The position numbers were made by a program, and so were the translations under genes. A DNA stretch of 64,000 nucleotides from Heliocidaris erythrogramma (taxonomy: Eukaryota > Echinodermata > Echinoidea > Camarodonta > Echinometridae). The first letter of the stretch is position 1; every line of letters begins with the position of its first letter. The DNA is taken from positions 15,194,875 to 15,258,874 of the forward strand of contig CM046863.1 in NCBI GenBank assembly GCA_025617745.1, given 5' to 3'. The notes below the pieces were generated by a model. That model was given only the letters and a program-made list of their open reading frames with translations. It did not search any database and was not told the origin of the DNA. Shown piece after piece: positions 11,665 to 23,099 of the stretch.

Positions 11665-12160
11665 AGCGATGCGATGACCCAGGAGGATCTAACTCATGTG
11701 AATGACTCCCTACGCTGCTATAAGTATGTCGATGACTTGACACTGATAGAAAGTCGTACTTCCACCTCGGCATCTCAACTCCAAGTAACTCTTGATAATT
11801 TGCACCGCTGGGCGGAGGTGAATACCATGCGCCTTAATCCAAAGAAATGTGTGAAAACAATCTGTTTTGCACGAAATCGCCCTACTCCTACAGCTCTTGT
11901 CCTTGATGATCAAGTTATACAGCATTGCATCGTCATCATACTTCTTGGAGTGTTTATAGTCCAGTATGTATGGGACACGCATGTAAGCACTATGATCCAC
12001 AGGGGAAATAGTCGCCTCTACATACTTCTCAAACTAAAACACCATGGGCTGCCTACCGCTGATCTCGTGACAATCTACCTGAACCTCATTCGACCTGTCT
12101 TGGAACATGCCGTTCGTGTCTGGGCTGGCGGTATCACTAAACAGCACAATTTAGCGTGTC
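11665..12160 (+). mobile_element. CR1/Jockey-like LINE, copy A, reverse transcriptase part 2
   Basis: Contains the RT catalytic block CYKYVDDLTLIESR (YVDD, motif C), then LHRWAEVNTMRLNPKKCVKT, LLGVFIVQYVWDTHV and YLNLIRPVLEHAVRVWAGG, all in normal LINE order. This is the best-preserved open stretch of the copy, in one frame to about 12140. Its continuation is at 13.4 kb, beyond another inverted-repeat element. Confidence 0.82.
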
Positions 12161-12624
12161 CAGAAACGCGCTTGCTGAATTATCTTAAAGTAGCTATTCA
12201 AAAAAATCACAAATATGTCAATTAATGTATCACTAGAAACTGGTAAGCTTACAGATGGCAATCGTATAAGTTTTATGTCAACTGCGTATCTGATGATTAT
12301 AAAAACAACACAAATAAAAGCTCTTCTCAGCATCTGGAATATCCGAGGATTCGCCAGAAATATAGCGATGTTTTGATGTCGTCACACTCGGGATCGATCC
12401 TGCTTAAGCAGACGACGTCCTATAATGAATGAACGTAATTGCAATGCAATTATTTATCAAATTATAAAGAGTTTGGTGTATTTAAACATGACCTTATTTA
12501 ACACCATTGATTGTAAATACACAGGAGAAGGGTCAATGATCAATGAAATAAACCCCACTTTCAAATTGAAAAGCCCTCCGAATAATAGCAGGATGGTATT
12601 CGTTCCCTCTTGAAACGCCGAACA

Positions 12625-12946
12625 TGCCCCGGTGGCGTCTTTTTTTTTTGTAACCAAGCTTCGACAGAAACCCCTTTTTGAAGACTTTGAAAGAGACTAC
12701 AAGTATCGGACTTGTATTTTCTTACTCAGTCACCTTATTTTTAAATAAGCAAAAGAAAATTTCGTAATATAAACTTCTGCCGAGGTTCGAACTCGTGGTT
12801 CTTTCACCAAGAGAGGACTGGACTATCCGATTGCGCCACACAGAACAGCTGCTCGATGCCCTTGCTCGTTTTATTATATTGCTATAATTCGTTTTCATGA
12901 ATATTTATGCTTGGTTACAAAAAAAAAAGACGCGCCCCGGTGCAAG
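12625..12946. mobile_element. Small MITE carrying a tRNA-like segment, copy 1
   Basis: Ends: ggtggcgtctttttttttt and gtaaccaagc on the left, the complement gcttggttac and aaaaaaaaaagacgcg on the right. The interior (12680-12900) matches 61866-62100 closely. Nested inside the 12376-13200 element. Confidence 0.65.
12776..12839 (-). repeat. tRNA-derived SINE head, copy 1
   Basis: Read on the minus strand: starts gtggcgcaatcgg (A-box-like, TGGCGCAATCGG) and has agttcgaacct (B box, GTTCGAA) about 50 nt later, ending ctcggcag. Arm pairing is partly degraded, and a near copy lies at 61961-62023, so this is a SINE promoter head rather than a working tRNA gene. Confidence 0.7.
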
Positions 12947-13404
12947 CAGCTGAAAATTCAATGGCGTCTTATTTTGTTTACAAGTGACTGATTCCTTTAT
13001 TTTTTTAACGCTGCATTTTTCATCAAAATAATACCATACACGAAGTTAAGAGTGAGGCAACAGACTAACATTAAGACTGACGCTAGTGAAGGAAGAGAAA
13101 TAAGTGAAGAGGAGATGACAAAATAGGCTCTGAAAAAATGTGTAAGATGTTATGGGACATCGTCTGCTTAGACAGGACTGGTCCATGGTGTGTCGTCACA
13201 TATCTCAGCAGCGTTTGAGGAGCTCTTCAGCTGCTATATCGGGGGCTGTATTTTACCGTTTTATAATTGATAATAATCATTACTTCAAATGTTTCCAAGC
13301 GTTGAATTTGGATAACCTTGTTTAATTTATGCCATCTATGCAATAATAAGTATTAAGCCAATATTTAAAATCATTAAAGTTTTACTTTAAGGAGGAATTA
13401 CACG

Positions 13405-13670
13405 TTTTACTCAGAAGCTACCGATAAGCTAAACCTTACGACTCTCAGCGACAGGGGGAACGGTCTCTGTGTGTCTTTCGCAGAATCACTTATAGACCCT
13501 TTGTCCAAGCTCCGCCGCCTGTTACCCCCACAAAGATCACATGGACACAATACCAGAAGCACTCACAAATTTGTGAACTTGAGTTGTAGGACAAAAGACA
13601 CAGAAATAGGCCAAATCCTTTCCTTATCCGCCTATTGTGAATTTACTGTAACTGAGATGTTGCCAGGCAA
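13405..13670 (+). mobile_element. CR1/Jockey-like LINE, copy A, C-terminal tail
   Basis: Translates to the usual end of this LINE class: LNLTTLSDRGNGLCVSFAES, then LSKLRRLLPPQRSHGHNTRS and HKFVNLSCRTKDTEIGQ. The blocks (L..L..RR..LC..FA, LLPP, NTR.S) match the tail that follows YVDD in the 39.5-kb copy. Thus one LINE spans about 10.1-13.7 kb and is interrupted twice. Confidence 0.68.
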
Positions 13671-14513
13671 TCACATGCATTTAGAATCTTTATATATAAT
13701 TATAATCGCTCATGTGGTCAAATGAAATTGCTCATAAAACCAGTACGTTTTTACCTTTAATTTCCATTGCTCTTTCTGAATTAATGGGTTTATCTTTTAA
13801 GCGCTTCGAATTATAAAGAAATTGATTTTTACAATATGTTAGAATAGATTTAATTATCAATTTTCAATTTTCAAGTTCCCTTTCATAGGAATTTCACAAT
13901 TGAAGTTTGACTGACTTTAGTTTACTATGAGGCTTAAGAAATATATTAAAGTAACTGAGGTTCCAGCATTATCATTATCAATATGTCATCACTGCTACAT
14001 TGTTATGTTATATTTATGTACATTTCTCTTTGTTAGCTCTTACGTTTTTCTCCTCCTCCCTCTCTCCCTCTTCGTCTTCCTTTCTCCTCTTCCATATCAT
14101 CTATCTTTTTCCCCCTCTACCTATCTCAACTCTTTTCATTTTCCACTTGCCTCTCTTTCCAGTTATAAGTTTTATGAATCTGAATCTACTTTCTGTTGAA
14201 CTTAAACTTGTTAAAGATTTATGTTACGTAAAAATATCGTGATAATTCGCGGGAGGATCGATACAATTCGTACGCATATCATCTTAAATCGGAACGCACT
14301 TGACTGAACTCTTACCACGTTCGGGTAACTCGTACAAATATCGTAAAGTCGATATTTGCTCGTAGAACACTTGTAGGGTCGTTTACAGCTCACAGAATAA
14401 AGATCTCTACACGGAGGGAAACCATAACGTTCTAATGTACACAAACTTGAAAGTCACCACGACACTTAATAAATCACACGAAAACCTCGTCTTAAAGTTC
14501 CAACCAATAAAGC
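13671..14513. other. Intron 2, no gene recognised
   Basis: A pyrimidine-rich tract lies at 14040-14165. The open frames here are low-complexity Leu/Ser/Phe translations of it. Confidence 0.4.
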
Positions 14514-14550
14514 CTCGTCGACCTTTATTCGATGAATAAAGGTCGACGAG
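14514..14550. repeat. Perfect 17-bp-arm palindrome
   Basis: ctcgtcgacctttattc, a gat loop, then the exact complement. No longer inverted repeat is visible around it. Confidence 0.85.
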
Positions 14551-14639
14551 CAATAACATATGTCGAAGTGTCACTTGGTTCTTTACAACTTGAAAAACTT
14601 GTGTGTGAACACGACTTGACAACACGAGTATGAATGCAA

Positions 14640-14725
14640 CCACGAGTGCGTGTGTGATTGCAAAAAGGAAGGTGTGTGTGAGTGTGCGTGTGTGAGTGTG
14701 TGTGTGTGTCTGTGTGTGTGTGGTT
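14640..14725. repeat. Imperfect (GT)n microsatellite
   Basis: Long GT-rich run with ga and gc interruptions. Confidence 0.85.
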
Positions 14726-15099
14726 AGCTGAAACGAATGAATATATAAACAGAAATTAATAAATACAAGCATTGACTTAAATTATCACATAGATGAACAT
14801 TACATGACATATTAAGAGATTAAATAAACCCTTTCTTTGAGTACATGATAGACATTATCAACTGTAATATACTGTGATAAGAATTGTTTGTTGAACTTAA
14901 CTTTAACATATGAATTGGATTTTAAATTGTGATTAAATGCGTTAATGATGCATTGATCATAACTTGTCATATTCCTGTTCTATCCTACAAATTAGTTTCT
15001 TAGATTAAATAATAAACCATAACATTCACTGAATACATGTTCACTTCGCCCATATCACTTCCCTTCAACCTGTTGGGAGATAGGCCTACACAGCAAATA

Positions 15100-16036
15100 T
15101 GTGACCCGACGTCTCAAAACCTACAATAAGTCGCCAAAATTATTATATTTGTTTTATACATTTTCTGAAAGTAGAGATTCTCAGCTTTCCAATGGTATAT
15201 CACTTGCCTAGTTTACTCATTGATAACACCTTTAAATATCACATTTAGAATAGGTATGTAACCAGCAATCAATAACTCCTATTCAGAGAAAATGGCCATT
15301 TTAGTTCGGAACAAAAGAGTGCTAAACCTTCGCTCTCTATGTGCGCCGAAGTAAAACTGGGTATTCAAATGGCCATAGCAACCGGTATGAAGGGATTATT
15401 AGATTAGGCTGAATTTTGGCAAGCTGCTCCAGGAGGACCTATTCATTACTCACTCCAAAAATTAATTTAATACCTTTAGAGGTAAAGTAGTAATTTGCCA
15501 TTCAATGAAAGTATTACAAAAGCTCTCCAAACATTCATTAGCTCGACAGGTGAAAATAAGGACTCATTTTAAAATGCCCCCAAACATATTTCTAAGTCAA
15601 ATTACGACTCGCAAACTTGGCAAGACGTTAATCTACATTTGCCACTCTCCACTCTCCACCCAGGTGTTAAATGGGTACCCGGTAGGATGGCGAAAGTTAA
15701 TGTCCTTTGCTTAGCATGTGTGCGCTTAACAGGCGACTGGCTGGAATACTCCCCAGGGAGCGGAGAATGTGCATACATTGTATGCGGGCATGCCAGAATC
15801 CGATGACCAGGGTAATAATATATCTGTAAAGCGCTTAGAGACATCTCCGATGTATTAGGCGCTATATAAAAGCTGAATATTATTATTATTATTATTATTA
15901 TTATAGAATGATAATGAAACTACCCATTTTTAACAAAAACAGAAAATCGACTGATCCAAGCAAATTTACTATTTTGGGCTGTTTGCTACGTTGTGGTCTG
16001 TGCGACTTATTGTAGGTTTTGAGGCGGCGGGTCACA
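15100..16036. mobile_element. TA-flanked inverted-repeat element with SINE insertion
   Basis: Terminal repeats of about 36 bp: left tgtgacccgacgtctcaaaa, right complement tgtgacccgccgcctcaaaa, both continuing cctacaataagtcgc. TA flanks both ends (15098-15099, 16037-16038). A 5'-truncated SINE is embedded at about 15645-15903. No transposase remains. It lies in intron 2. Confidence 0.75.
15645..15903 (+). mobile_element. 5'-truncated SINE, 3' part with (ATT)n tail
   Basis: Shares blocks with the SINE at 19.4 kb: caggtgttaaatgggtacc, caggcgactggctggaat and ctccccag, in the same order. The 3' end reads ggcgctatataaaagctgaa followed by about nine att units. The tRNA-like head is missing. Confidence 0.8.
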
Positions 16037-16039
16037 TAT

Positions 16040-17942
16040 GACCTTAATACTAAACTTTCCTTCTGCCTCTACATAACATTCTTTTTAATACCCATTCACA
16101 CTGGATAGAATCAGTGACAATAAAGTTGTGTAGGAACAGACCCTCTTAATGGTAGATTTCTCTGAAACTCTGGCCTGAAGACTGATTTATTACCAACCAA
16201 AAACACTGCTACTCTGTGTACTGTATGTGCATGTGAGGCTTTACGAGGACACTTCTTTCTCTAACTGGACTATATACATAACATGTGATATATGAAATAA
16301 TGCTACTGATGAATTGTTATATATACAGTATATGGATGAAACAACTTATCCCAAATGATAAGATAAGATTATACAATTCTTGAAGTGTGATGAAATAGTC
16401 ATTGATATAGTAGAACATACATTATCTCTCATTGGGTGTGCCCATTTGCTGCACACATCTTATCTTCCATCACAGAAACATACATATACTCCATGAGGAG
16501 AAATTGGTATATTACTCGGCAAACTTGCAATATCTATATCTTCCTGAATTCAATCTTACTAATCAATACATCAAAGATGTAATCATAATGTTATACAATA
16601 CAATAAATGAAAATAATAATACTCACCAACTGTTATATACCCCAAAATGATGAATTCTTGTCAGCTTGTTGTGAGCTTCTTCAAGAGCAATTGCATCAAA
16701 CTTTCCCTTTCTAAGCAATGAGCTCTTTCTTAAAGTTTACTGCCCACTCCTTTGGGCTTGACCCCAGATATGCAAATTAAGGGTGCCACACCTAGCATGC
16801 CTAGTAGGGTGTCACTCGTATACTCCTAAAGCGTAAATTTTGGTAACTCGTATTATTTTATTGGTAGCCGCAGTAACAACACTGATACAAAACTCGTACA
16901 ACGAGAAATTTCCCGAATTTTCAGGCATTGCACACCAGTTTAAGCTCGTGTGACACGCGCCATAACTCTCGACTACAAATCGGCTAAGTGGGAACGCTGC
17001 TTTAGAGCACTAAAATATTTTCCATATTGATTGTTATACTGATGTGAGAACGCTCTTTTATCTTGAGACGGGGACGGGAAAAAGGACCCCACCCCCCCCC
17101 CCCCCTCCCCCAATATTTGTTGTAAATAGAAGAACCTGCCCCTTGGACCTTGAATTAGTAATCTCCTAAACGCTCATCTTTTCAATTATCAAAACACCTA
17201 TAAATTTTGTGCTTTTTATTCCAGTGATTCACCATCCAAAGTAGTTTCATTATATGTTAGATCGTTATTGTATTTCCTGTTCTGAAGTATATAAAAGTTG
17301 CCTTTTTTTAATTAAGGGACAATTTACTGCTTCTAAACCATTTTGATAATTTGGGTAATTCAGCGTTAATAGTTTTTTAAAGGGTCTGAAAATCTAAATA
17401 GAAACAAAAGTACATTGGTGTCATCAGCGAATAAAATATATTGCAATGCATTCGCTGAATAAATGCTCATTCGAGTAGACAACTATGTTTTGTAATCAGA
17501 GTAGAGGGTGTTGGAAAATTGCTTTAATTATGTATTTTTCTGATTATACATAGATTTATGATTGTGCATCCCTTATGCATTAAAGATACTACTTAGAAAT
17601 AATAATTCAAAAAATCATTTTAAAAAGTCCCATATCCTCCTTATAATAAAAACTGCCAGAAAATTAACTTCAGATCCATTTTAGAATTTAAAAAAAAAAT
17701 AACATGCATGGTTTTATTCAGAACATTACCTTTCCGAAAATACATGTTTCCAAAAATCATTAAAAAATTGAATTCTAAATACCATTTGAAAACTGACTCT
17801 AAAAGATATATTTTACCGCGAACATTCGCCAGACTATTCTTCAAAAGTTCTGTAAATATTCTTCATTATGACTTTGGAAACGAATACAATTAATCATATC
17901 TATACCAATTCGACATTATTTTATTCCTTGTAAATGTTGTAG
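16040..17942. other. Intron 2, no gene recognised
   Basis: AT-rich, with a C run of about 16 at 17089-17105 and no supported coding sequence. It ends at the acceptor tgtaaatgttgtag. The short overlapping open frames near 17.6-17.9 kb are AT-biased noise. Confidence 0.45.
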
Positions 17943-18229
17943 GAAACAGAATAAGGATCTTTTTGACGGTATACTGACGACGGTGGCTATGAAAGTTGTT
18001 CAGAATACAGAAATTGACAGCTTCGGCATAGAGCTGGGATTCACACCCGAGGACGTACATCGTTACATTGCCATGAACTCCAAGAATCAGGATATAACAT
18101 ATGCGGGGACACTGAAAATGTTACGAGACTGGCGTAAGAAAGGAACCAAATCTACAGAGCGTTCGGCTCTCAAATCAGCACTTGAAGCGTCCGGGTTTAT
18201 TCGGCTAGCCGATGACATATTTGGAAATG
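17943..18229 (+). CDS. Death-domain protein, exon 3 (second death domain)
   Basis: The 287-bp exon joins exon 2 in phase 2 and reads KQNKDLFDGILTTVAMKVVQ and onwards to LADDIFGN. The death-fold pattern is clear: GIELGFTPEDVHRY (helix 2-3), the invariant-like Trp in MLRDWRKKGTKST, then LKSALEASGFIRLADDI (helices 5-6). It aligns by pattern with exon 1 (LGLLLNFKPTEVD, TLWYEKD, LVEALRLAEMGKLAD). The donor is aatg|gtatta, phase 1, the same as exon 1, so death domain plus linker behaves as a repeated exon module. The frame stays open upstream of the first internal ATG, so this is an internal exon. Intron 2 is about 10.9 kb. Confidence 0.75.
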
Positions 18230-18654
18230 GTATTAAACTTAAATTAAAATTCAAAATTAAATTTTAATCAGTAAAAAAAAATTGCAGCAAGCTTATAATT
18301 CTAGCCATACTTTGTCACATTCCATGCGTACACAAACTGCCATGTTTATTAAAGGACATACAAGGACATGATTAGAAGGGGGAAAAAGAAATCCCAGTGA
18401 CAATCATATTCATAATCTTTTAGTAGAAACCATAAGAACATGTGGAAAATATATTTTTTTTAATATGGATAAAGATTGATATGTTAAAGCTAAAATAGAG
18501 TGTAATCGCATTTTATCATTGTGAATGGCATGTACCTTTAAGAGTTAAAAAAAATAATCATGTTTTAATTTGATGGATGAGATTACTAAGTTTACATTCT
18601 AACTTCGATTTTATTGCAAGAGTATCATTTCTTTTTGCAAATTTTTGCATTCAG

Positions 18655-18781
18655 GAATAAGCCAAACAACCTCCGGATAAGCGATTTCTTCTCTTCCGAG
18701 ACCCTCGGCCTCGGCATCAGATGGTACTCCGTCTCAAGGTGCTTCAGTGGCCACAGTTGAAGTTTCTACTTCTTTAGACAG
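18655..18781 (+). CDS. Death-domain protein, exon 4 (Ser-rich linker with in-frame stop)
   Basis: Acceptor ttttgcattcag|g, donor gacag|gttaga. Phase 1 in and phase 2 out, as for linker exon 2. Translation gives GISQTTSG, a TAA at 18678-18680, then an open Ser/Ala/Pro-rich stretch (AISSLPRPSASASDGTPSQG, then ASVATVEVSTSLDR). Either the protein simply ends with a short tail after the second death domain, or the TAA is a nonsense change in what was a longer linker to a further, now unseen, death domain. No third death-domain exon is recognisable downstream. Confidence 0.5.
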
Positions 18782-18789
18782 GTTAGATT

Positions 18790-19378
18790 CCTTCTCCAAC
18801 GTGCTTTCAGATGTGTTGTATTGAACAGTTTACTGATGGAATAGTCCACAACATGGTCCTAATATACGACGAGTTTTTGGTTAGGTTTTAGGTTAGACTG
18901 GGTTTTAGGTAAGGTCTATGGTTCGGGTAAGGCTTAGTGGTTGGTCCCGGGTTGAAATTTAGAATTCGGTTATGGTACAAAATAGACGCGGTGTATTGTT
19001 CCCTGAGCATGTGTACAATCCCTAAATATGCTACACTGTTAATATGAACAAAAGAAAAAAAAATGTACAACTACCCATACCACAGAATGTCTCCCTTACG
19101 ATTGACGTAAAACTTTTGATACAATTCTGTTGAGTTGAACCAGAATTTTTTTTTTTTCTGTCGAGGGTGTATTCACTTTGGGATACTATATACTTATGTA
19201 TGCAATTGACACTTTAAACACCCTGAATGAGATATGTATTAAAATGATAGAGTGTTTGACTTATGTTAATTCTTCTATATTTCTGTATAATAGTAGTTTA
19301 GTGTTTTGGATTATTTTATATATGACAAAAAAATGAGATAGTAAGATGTGAGTTCTTCACTGGCTTGATCATTTATAA
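18790..19378. other. No feature recognised
   Basis: Contains a ggttaggttttaggttagac-like low-complexity stretch near 18880-18960. No gene is supported. Confidence 0.4.
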
Positions 19379-19379
19379 G

Positions 19380-19752
19380 TGTAGGGGTATCGTAGTCGAG
19401 TGGTTTAATCACTTGACTGGGAATGCAAAGGTCGTGGGTTCTAACCCCGGAACGTGTTCCCTTGAGCAAGGCATTTTATCTACATTTCTCCTCTAGCTCT
19501 TCACCCAGGTGTTAAATGGGTACCTGGTAAGATGCGATCATCATTGTGGTTGGATAAGCATGTGCGCGCTTGGAAACAGGCGACTGGCTGGAATGCTCCC
19601 CAGAATGGAGGAGTCTGTGGAGAATGTGCACTGTAATGTGCAGAATCGTAATTTAATCCAGTGTCCAGGGTAATAATTCTTAAAGCACTTTGGTCGGTTA
19701 CATTGTAACTGGTAAGGCATGTAAGGCGCATTATAATAAACAGCTATTATTA
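19380..19752 (+). mobile_element. Near full-length tRNA-derived SINE
   Basis: The head resembles a tRNA with pol III boxes: tcgtagtcgagtggtttaat (A box) and gtgggttctaaccccgg (B box) near 19390-19453. The body has ttcacccaggtgttaaatgg, caggcgactggctggaatg and ctccccag. It ends in an att tail. SINEs are mobilised in trans by a LINE. The insertion touches a TTAA-flanked MITE on its 3' side. Confidence 0.82.
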
Positions 19753-19756
19753 TTAA

Positions 19757-20309
19757 AGGGCAATCCAACATTGGTAATAAAATAATTTGTGTGAAAGCAA
19801 AAAAAATAAGAAAAACAGGATGGTGAAAGTTTGAAAGAAATCGGAAAAGGAATAAGAAAGTTATGGATGTTTGGAAAATGAGATCACTACATAATAATTT
19901 ATACTGGCAATTTGGTGAGTCGATTGAGACATACTTGTGGACTACTCGTTTGTCGTACACAAAAATATCATTAATTTGCGGTTTTCGAAGCGCCTTTACC
20001 CTCGGGCAGTACTAAAAAAATATTGGAGATAGCTATTGTTATAGGTCCTCATGAAAGAAAAAAGATCCTGCTGAGTAAAACATGTTGAAAAAAGGACATT
20101 TTAATTTATTTTGTGTGTGGTGCGAATTGGGAAGTTGTCCGCAACTACATCACAGTTACATTACATATTCGGCCAATTTGAAATTCCCATTTGTATAATG
20201 ATTACAACTTTCAAAAATTCTTAACTCTCTTATTGCTTGTCCGATTTTGTTCAAATTTTCAACAATCTGCTTCTCCGATTTTTCCTCTTTTATTCAGAGC
20301 TTCTTGCCA
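19757..20309. mobile_element. TTAA-flanked MITE, copy 1 (553 bp)
   Basis: TTAA lies at 19753-19756 and 20310-20313. The left end agggcaatccaac and the right-end complement tggcaag share a short terminal repeat, followed by about 100 bp of imperfect inverted subterminal sequence. A TTAA target suggests piggyBac or Kolobok mobilisation. The second copy is at 22551-23077, in the opposite orientation. Confidence 0.7.
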
Positions 20310-20313
20310 TTAA

Positions 20314-20920
20314 GGTTCGATTTCCCGTTAAGTGAAATATAGAAATAGATCTTTAGAGATTCATTATAAATCAATTAGGAATGCGTTAAAATGATAAAAA
20401 ACATAAATCCAGTTGCGTTGCTAGATTATTCTAATTGTTGAATGTGTGTGTGTGTGGGGGGGGGGGGGGGGCGTCTGCTGGGGATATTTGGCGCAAGCCA
20501 GGTGCAGGTACGTTCGTGACTCTATTTTCATGCTTGGAACCATATTGAATAATGTTGCTTAATATCATCTGCGTTCAATTATTGATGTTATGATTAATTT
20601 TTTTGATTTTGGTTAAATCCTTAATTTAATGGACCTGTTGTTTATGCTCTTAATATATTCTTAATATAAGTATTTTTCCCTCTCTCTTGATTGCTTGTAA
20701 ATATAATACATCTATTTTGATGACGTCATTCAACCGGTCCTAACCCGGCAATCCCCTGTAATTAGCAAAATCTCCGTCCCAACACTCCTGAAATTCAGTT
20801 CATATTGGAAACGGCTGAACAAAGCAAGATGCTTAATAATGAATAAATCAAGTCCTTCATTCATGCCATATCATATCTCATAACTATTACACAGACTATC
20901 AAAAAGATCAAACTATAGAA
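20314..20920. other. No gene recognised
   Basis: Contains a GT-then-G homopolymer run at 20444-20471. Otherwise AT-rich. Confidence 0.4.
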
Positions 20921-20924
20921 TGTT

Positions 20925-21480
20925 TTGCAAAAATATGAATAATTTATTCATCAATAATACTAGAGTCTATTACCTGGATTATTTTCCTCCTATGAGTTAT
21001 TCAAGTTTAATCTTAGTATGATATGGATACTAGGATACATGTATAACGCGTTCGTTACAAACTTGATGAATAATGTGCGTAAATTATTACAGAAAATACC
21101 ATCAAAAAAGGAGGGTAAATTTTTAATTACACGACCAATATTTTCTTATAACGATATCTCCTCTATAATGAGCAAAAGCATGTCTTGTAATTCGATACAT
21201 GTATATTCAATACCGTGAGAGATATTACGACGCATGTTGACGTATAAATCTTGCTCTTTTACGTATGCTAAGTCATATTACGATATATTACCCAGATTTT
21301 AAAAATATGAAGTATTTGGATAATATGAATAATCTATTCATCTATAATTCTAAAGTACATTACATGGATTATTTGCCTTGTATAACTTGTTGAAGTTTAA
21401 TCTTAGTGTGATATGGATACTATGATACATGTATTATGCGCTCGTTACAAAATTGATTAATATTGTGCGTACATTTTGAC
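20925..21480. repeat. Diverged direct duplication, offset 390 bp
   Basis: 20925-21090 and 21315-21480 share blocks such as gtttaatcttagt, tgatatggatact and gatacatgta in the same order, at an offset of 390 bp. Moderately diverged. Confidence 0.7.
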
Positions 21481-21499
21481 GCAAAAAGCAGCTGAAAAC

Positions 21500-22540
21500 G
21501 GGGTGAATTTCTCATAATGGAGGTAAACCTTTACATTTCCTGTAGTAACTCAGTGTGGTTGCTTCATATACATTTCCATATCAATGGGGAAATTATTGAT
21601 AATGTCTGGGCAAACTCTTCAAAATGTCAGTGCACATGGAATGTCCATTCATTGTGTAGGGAGCGAACGTACGTGTGCGACAATTGAAAACAAAAAGAAT
21701 CGGAAGAAAGAGAGAAAGAAAGCCGGGGGTTTCCTGAGATTTTCCAATTTCCTTGACAGGACAAAATCAGTATTCAAATATTGCAGTTGTTGCTAATAAT
21801 CGACATGGCTTTAGACAACTAAACCAGAAAGAGATCGAAAGACCGGTGTCTCGCCCTCTCACCCTCTCCATCAGGCAACCACCTCCCCCTCCCCCAAAAA
21901 CGAAAAGTTGTGAGTAAACGAAAAGGACGTCTGTATTTTCAAATTCCGAATACAGATTAATAACATTTGTAGTAATTGCTCCTCATTGCCGTTCGATGCT
22001 AAAATTGTTCATGTTTAGACAGCTTTTCACATTTTTTTGTGTGTTTATAATTCATGTGTCGTCATCTGGTACCTTAAGTGGCATATAGAATAAAATCTTT
22101 ATATAAACAATTGCAAGTGTATAACTATGATTTTGTTTCGGTAGGTTGTATGATATAATAATTATGTTTATAAAAAGAAAGAAGACTTCCATTCAACAAT
22201 ATTTTTTTTTAATTGTTCCTGTTAAGGAATACTATACAGGAGGGAAAAGGAGGGGCGGTGGCAGATTCAGGATTCTTTGACGGGGAGAGAGGGGGCGCAA
22301 GATTATAATGTAAATGATTTGACACATTTGGCAGGAGGGGGCACATATTTAGACCGGGTTGGCTGCAAACGTGATTTAAGTATACATTTTAAGTATACAT
22401 GTACCTCTGGGCTGGGCTTCTCCGTGATCCGTCAATGAGAGTCAGACGGGTAGAATCAATAGCACAAAGAGAGAGAGAGAGAGAGAGAGGAGGGGTGGGG
22501 AGGAAGATTGCAGGGAAGTCTAGAGAGAAAAGCAGATTAT
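21500..22540. other. No gene recognised
   Basis: AT-rich and purine-rich sequence; a (GA)n run lies at 22468-22490. The 21584-21796 open frame (70 residues) has no motif. Confidence 0.4.
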
Positions 22541-22550
22541 AAGTTATTAA

Positions 22551-23077
22551 AGGGCAATCCAACTTTTGTCATAATTTGTTTTGTGTAAAAGCAGAAAAAT
22601 CAGAGAAGCAGATTGGTGAACAAAATCAGAGAGGCTTTAAGAAAGTTATGATTTTTTGTTGCAATCCCTATACATATTATGGGGATTTCAAATTGACCTT
22701 ACCGGTACCGTCACTGTGATGTAGCGGCCAACTTTCCCATTCGTTCTAACACACAACAGGACTAAAGATGTCAAATTTTCAGTAGGATCTTTTTTTCTTT
22801 TTGGAGGACCCATAACGATATGTTATCTACAATATATTTTGGGTACTGTCCCAAGCGAAAAGGCTTTCATGAGAAACTGGAATTTAATGATATTTTGGTG
22901 TACGCCAAATGGGAGAGGGGACTATGAATATGGCACAAATGATTCACCAAACTGCAAATTTGAGATTCGCATAGCTGCAGTGATCTCATTTTGAAAACAT
23001 CCATAACTTTCTTATTCTTTATCCGATTTCTTTAGAACTTTCACCATCCTTTTTCTTTTTACAAAGAAGATTGCCAT
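22551..23077. mobile_element. TTAA-flanked MITE, copy 2 (527 bp)
   Basis: TTAA lies at 22547-22550 and 23078-23081. It starts agggcaatccaac and ends gattgcca. The right part is complementary to the left part of copy 1 (catccataactttcttattc, then atccgatttcttt), so it is the same family, inverted. Non-coding. Confidence 0.72.
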
Positions 23078-23099
23078 TTAAAAAGCTGAGGAGATATTA

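Larger units (their letters stand above)
12376..13200. mobile_element. Inverted-repeat element inserted in LINE copy A
   Basis: The left end (gcttaagcagacgacgtcc) and right end (complement tctaagcagacgatgtccc) pair over about 45 bp with mismatches. It separates LINE copy A's RT (to about 12140) from its C-terminal tail (about 13410), so it, or a larger insertion including it, landed inside the LINE. It encloses a second, smaller inverted-repeat element. Confidence 0.6.

Noticed and set aside
12776-12839. tRNA gene on the minus strand
   Set aside because: A and B boxes are present but the cloverleaf is degraded, and the same sequence recurs at 61.96 kb inside a longer repeat; it is a SINE head.
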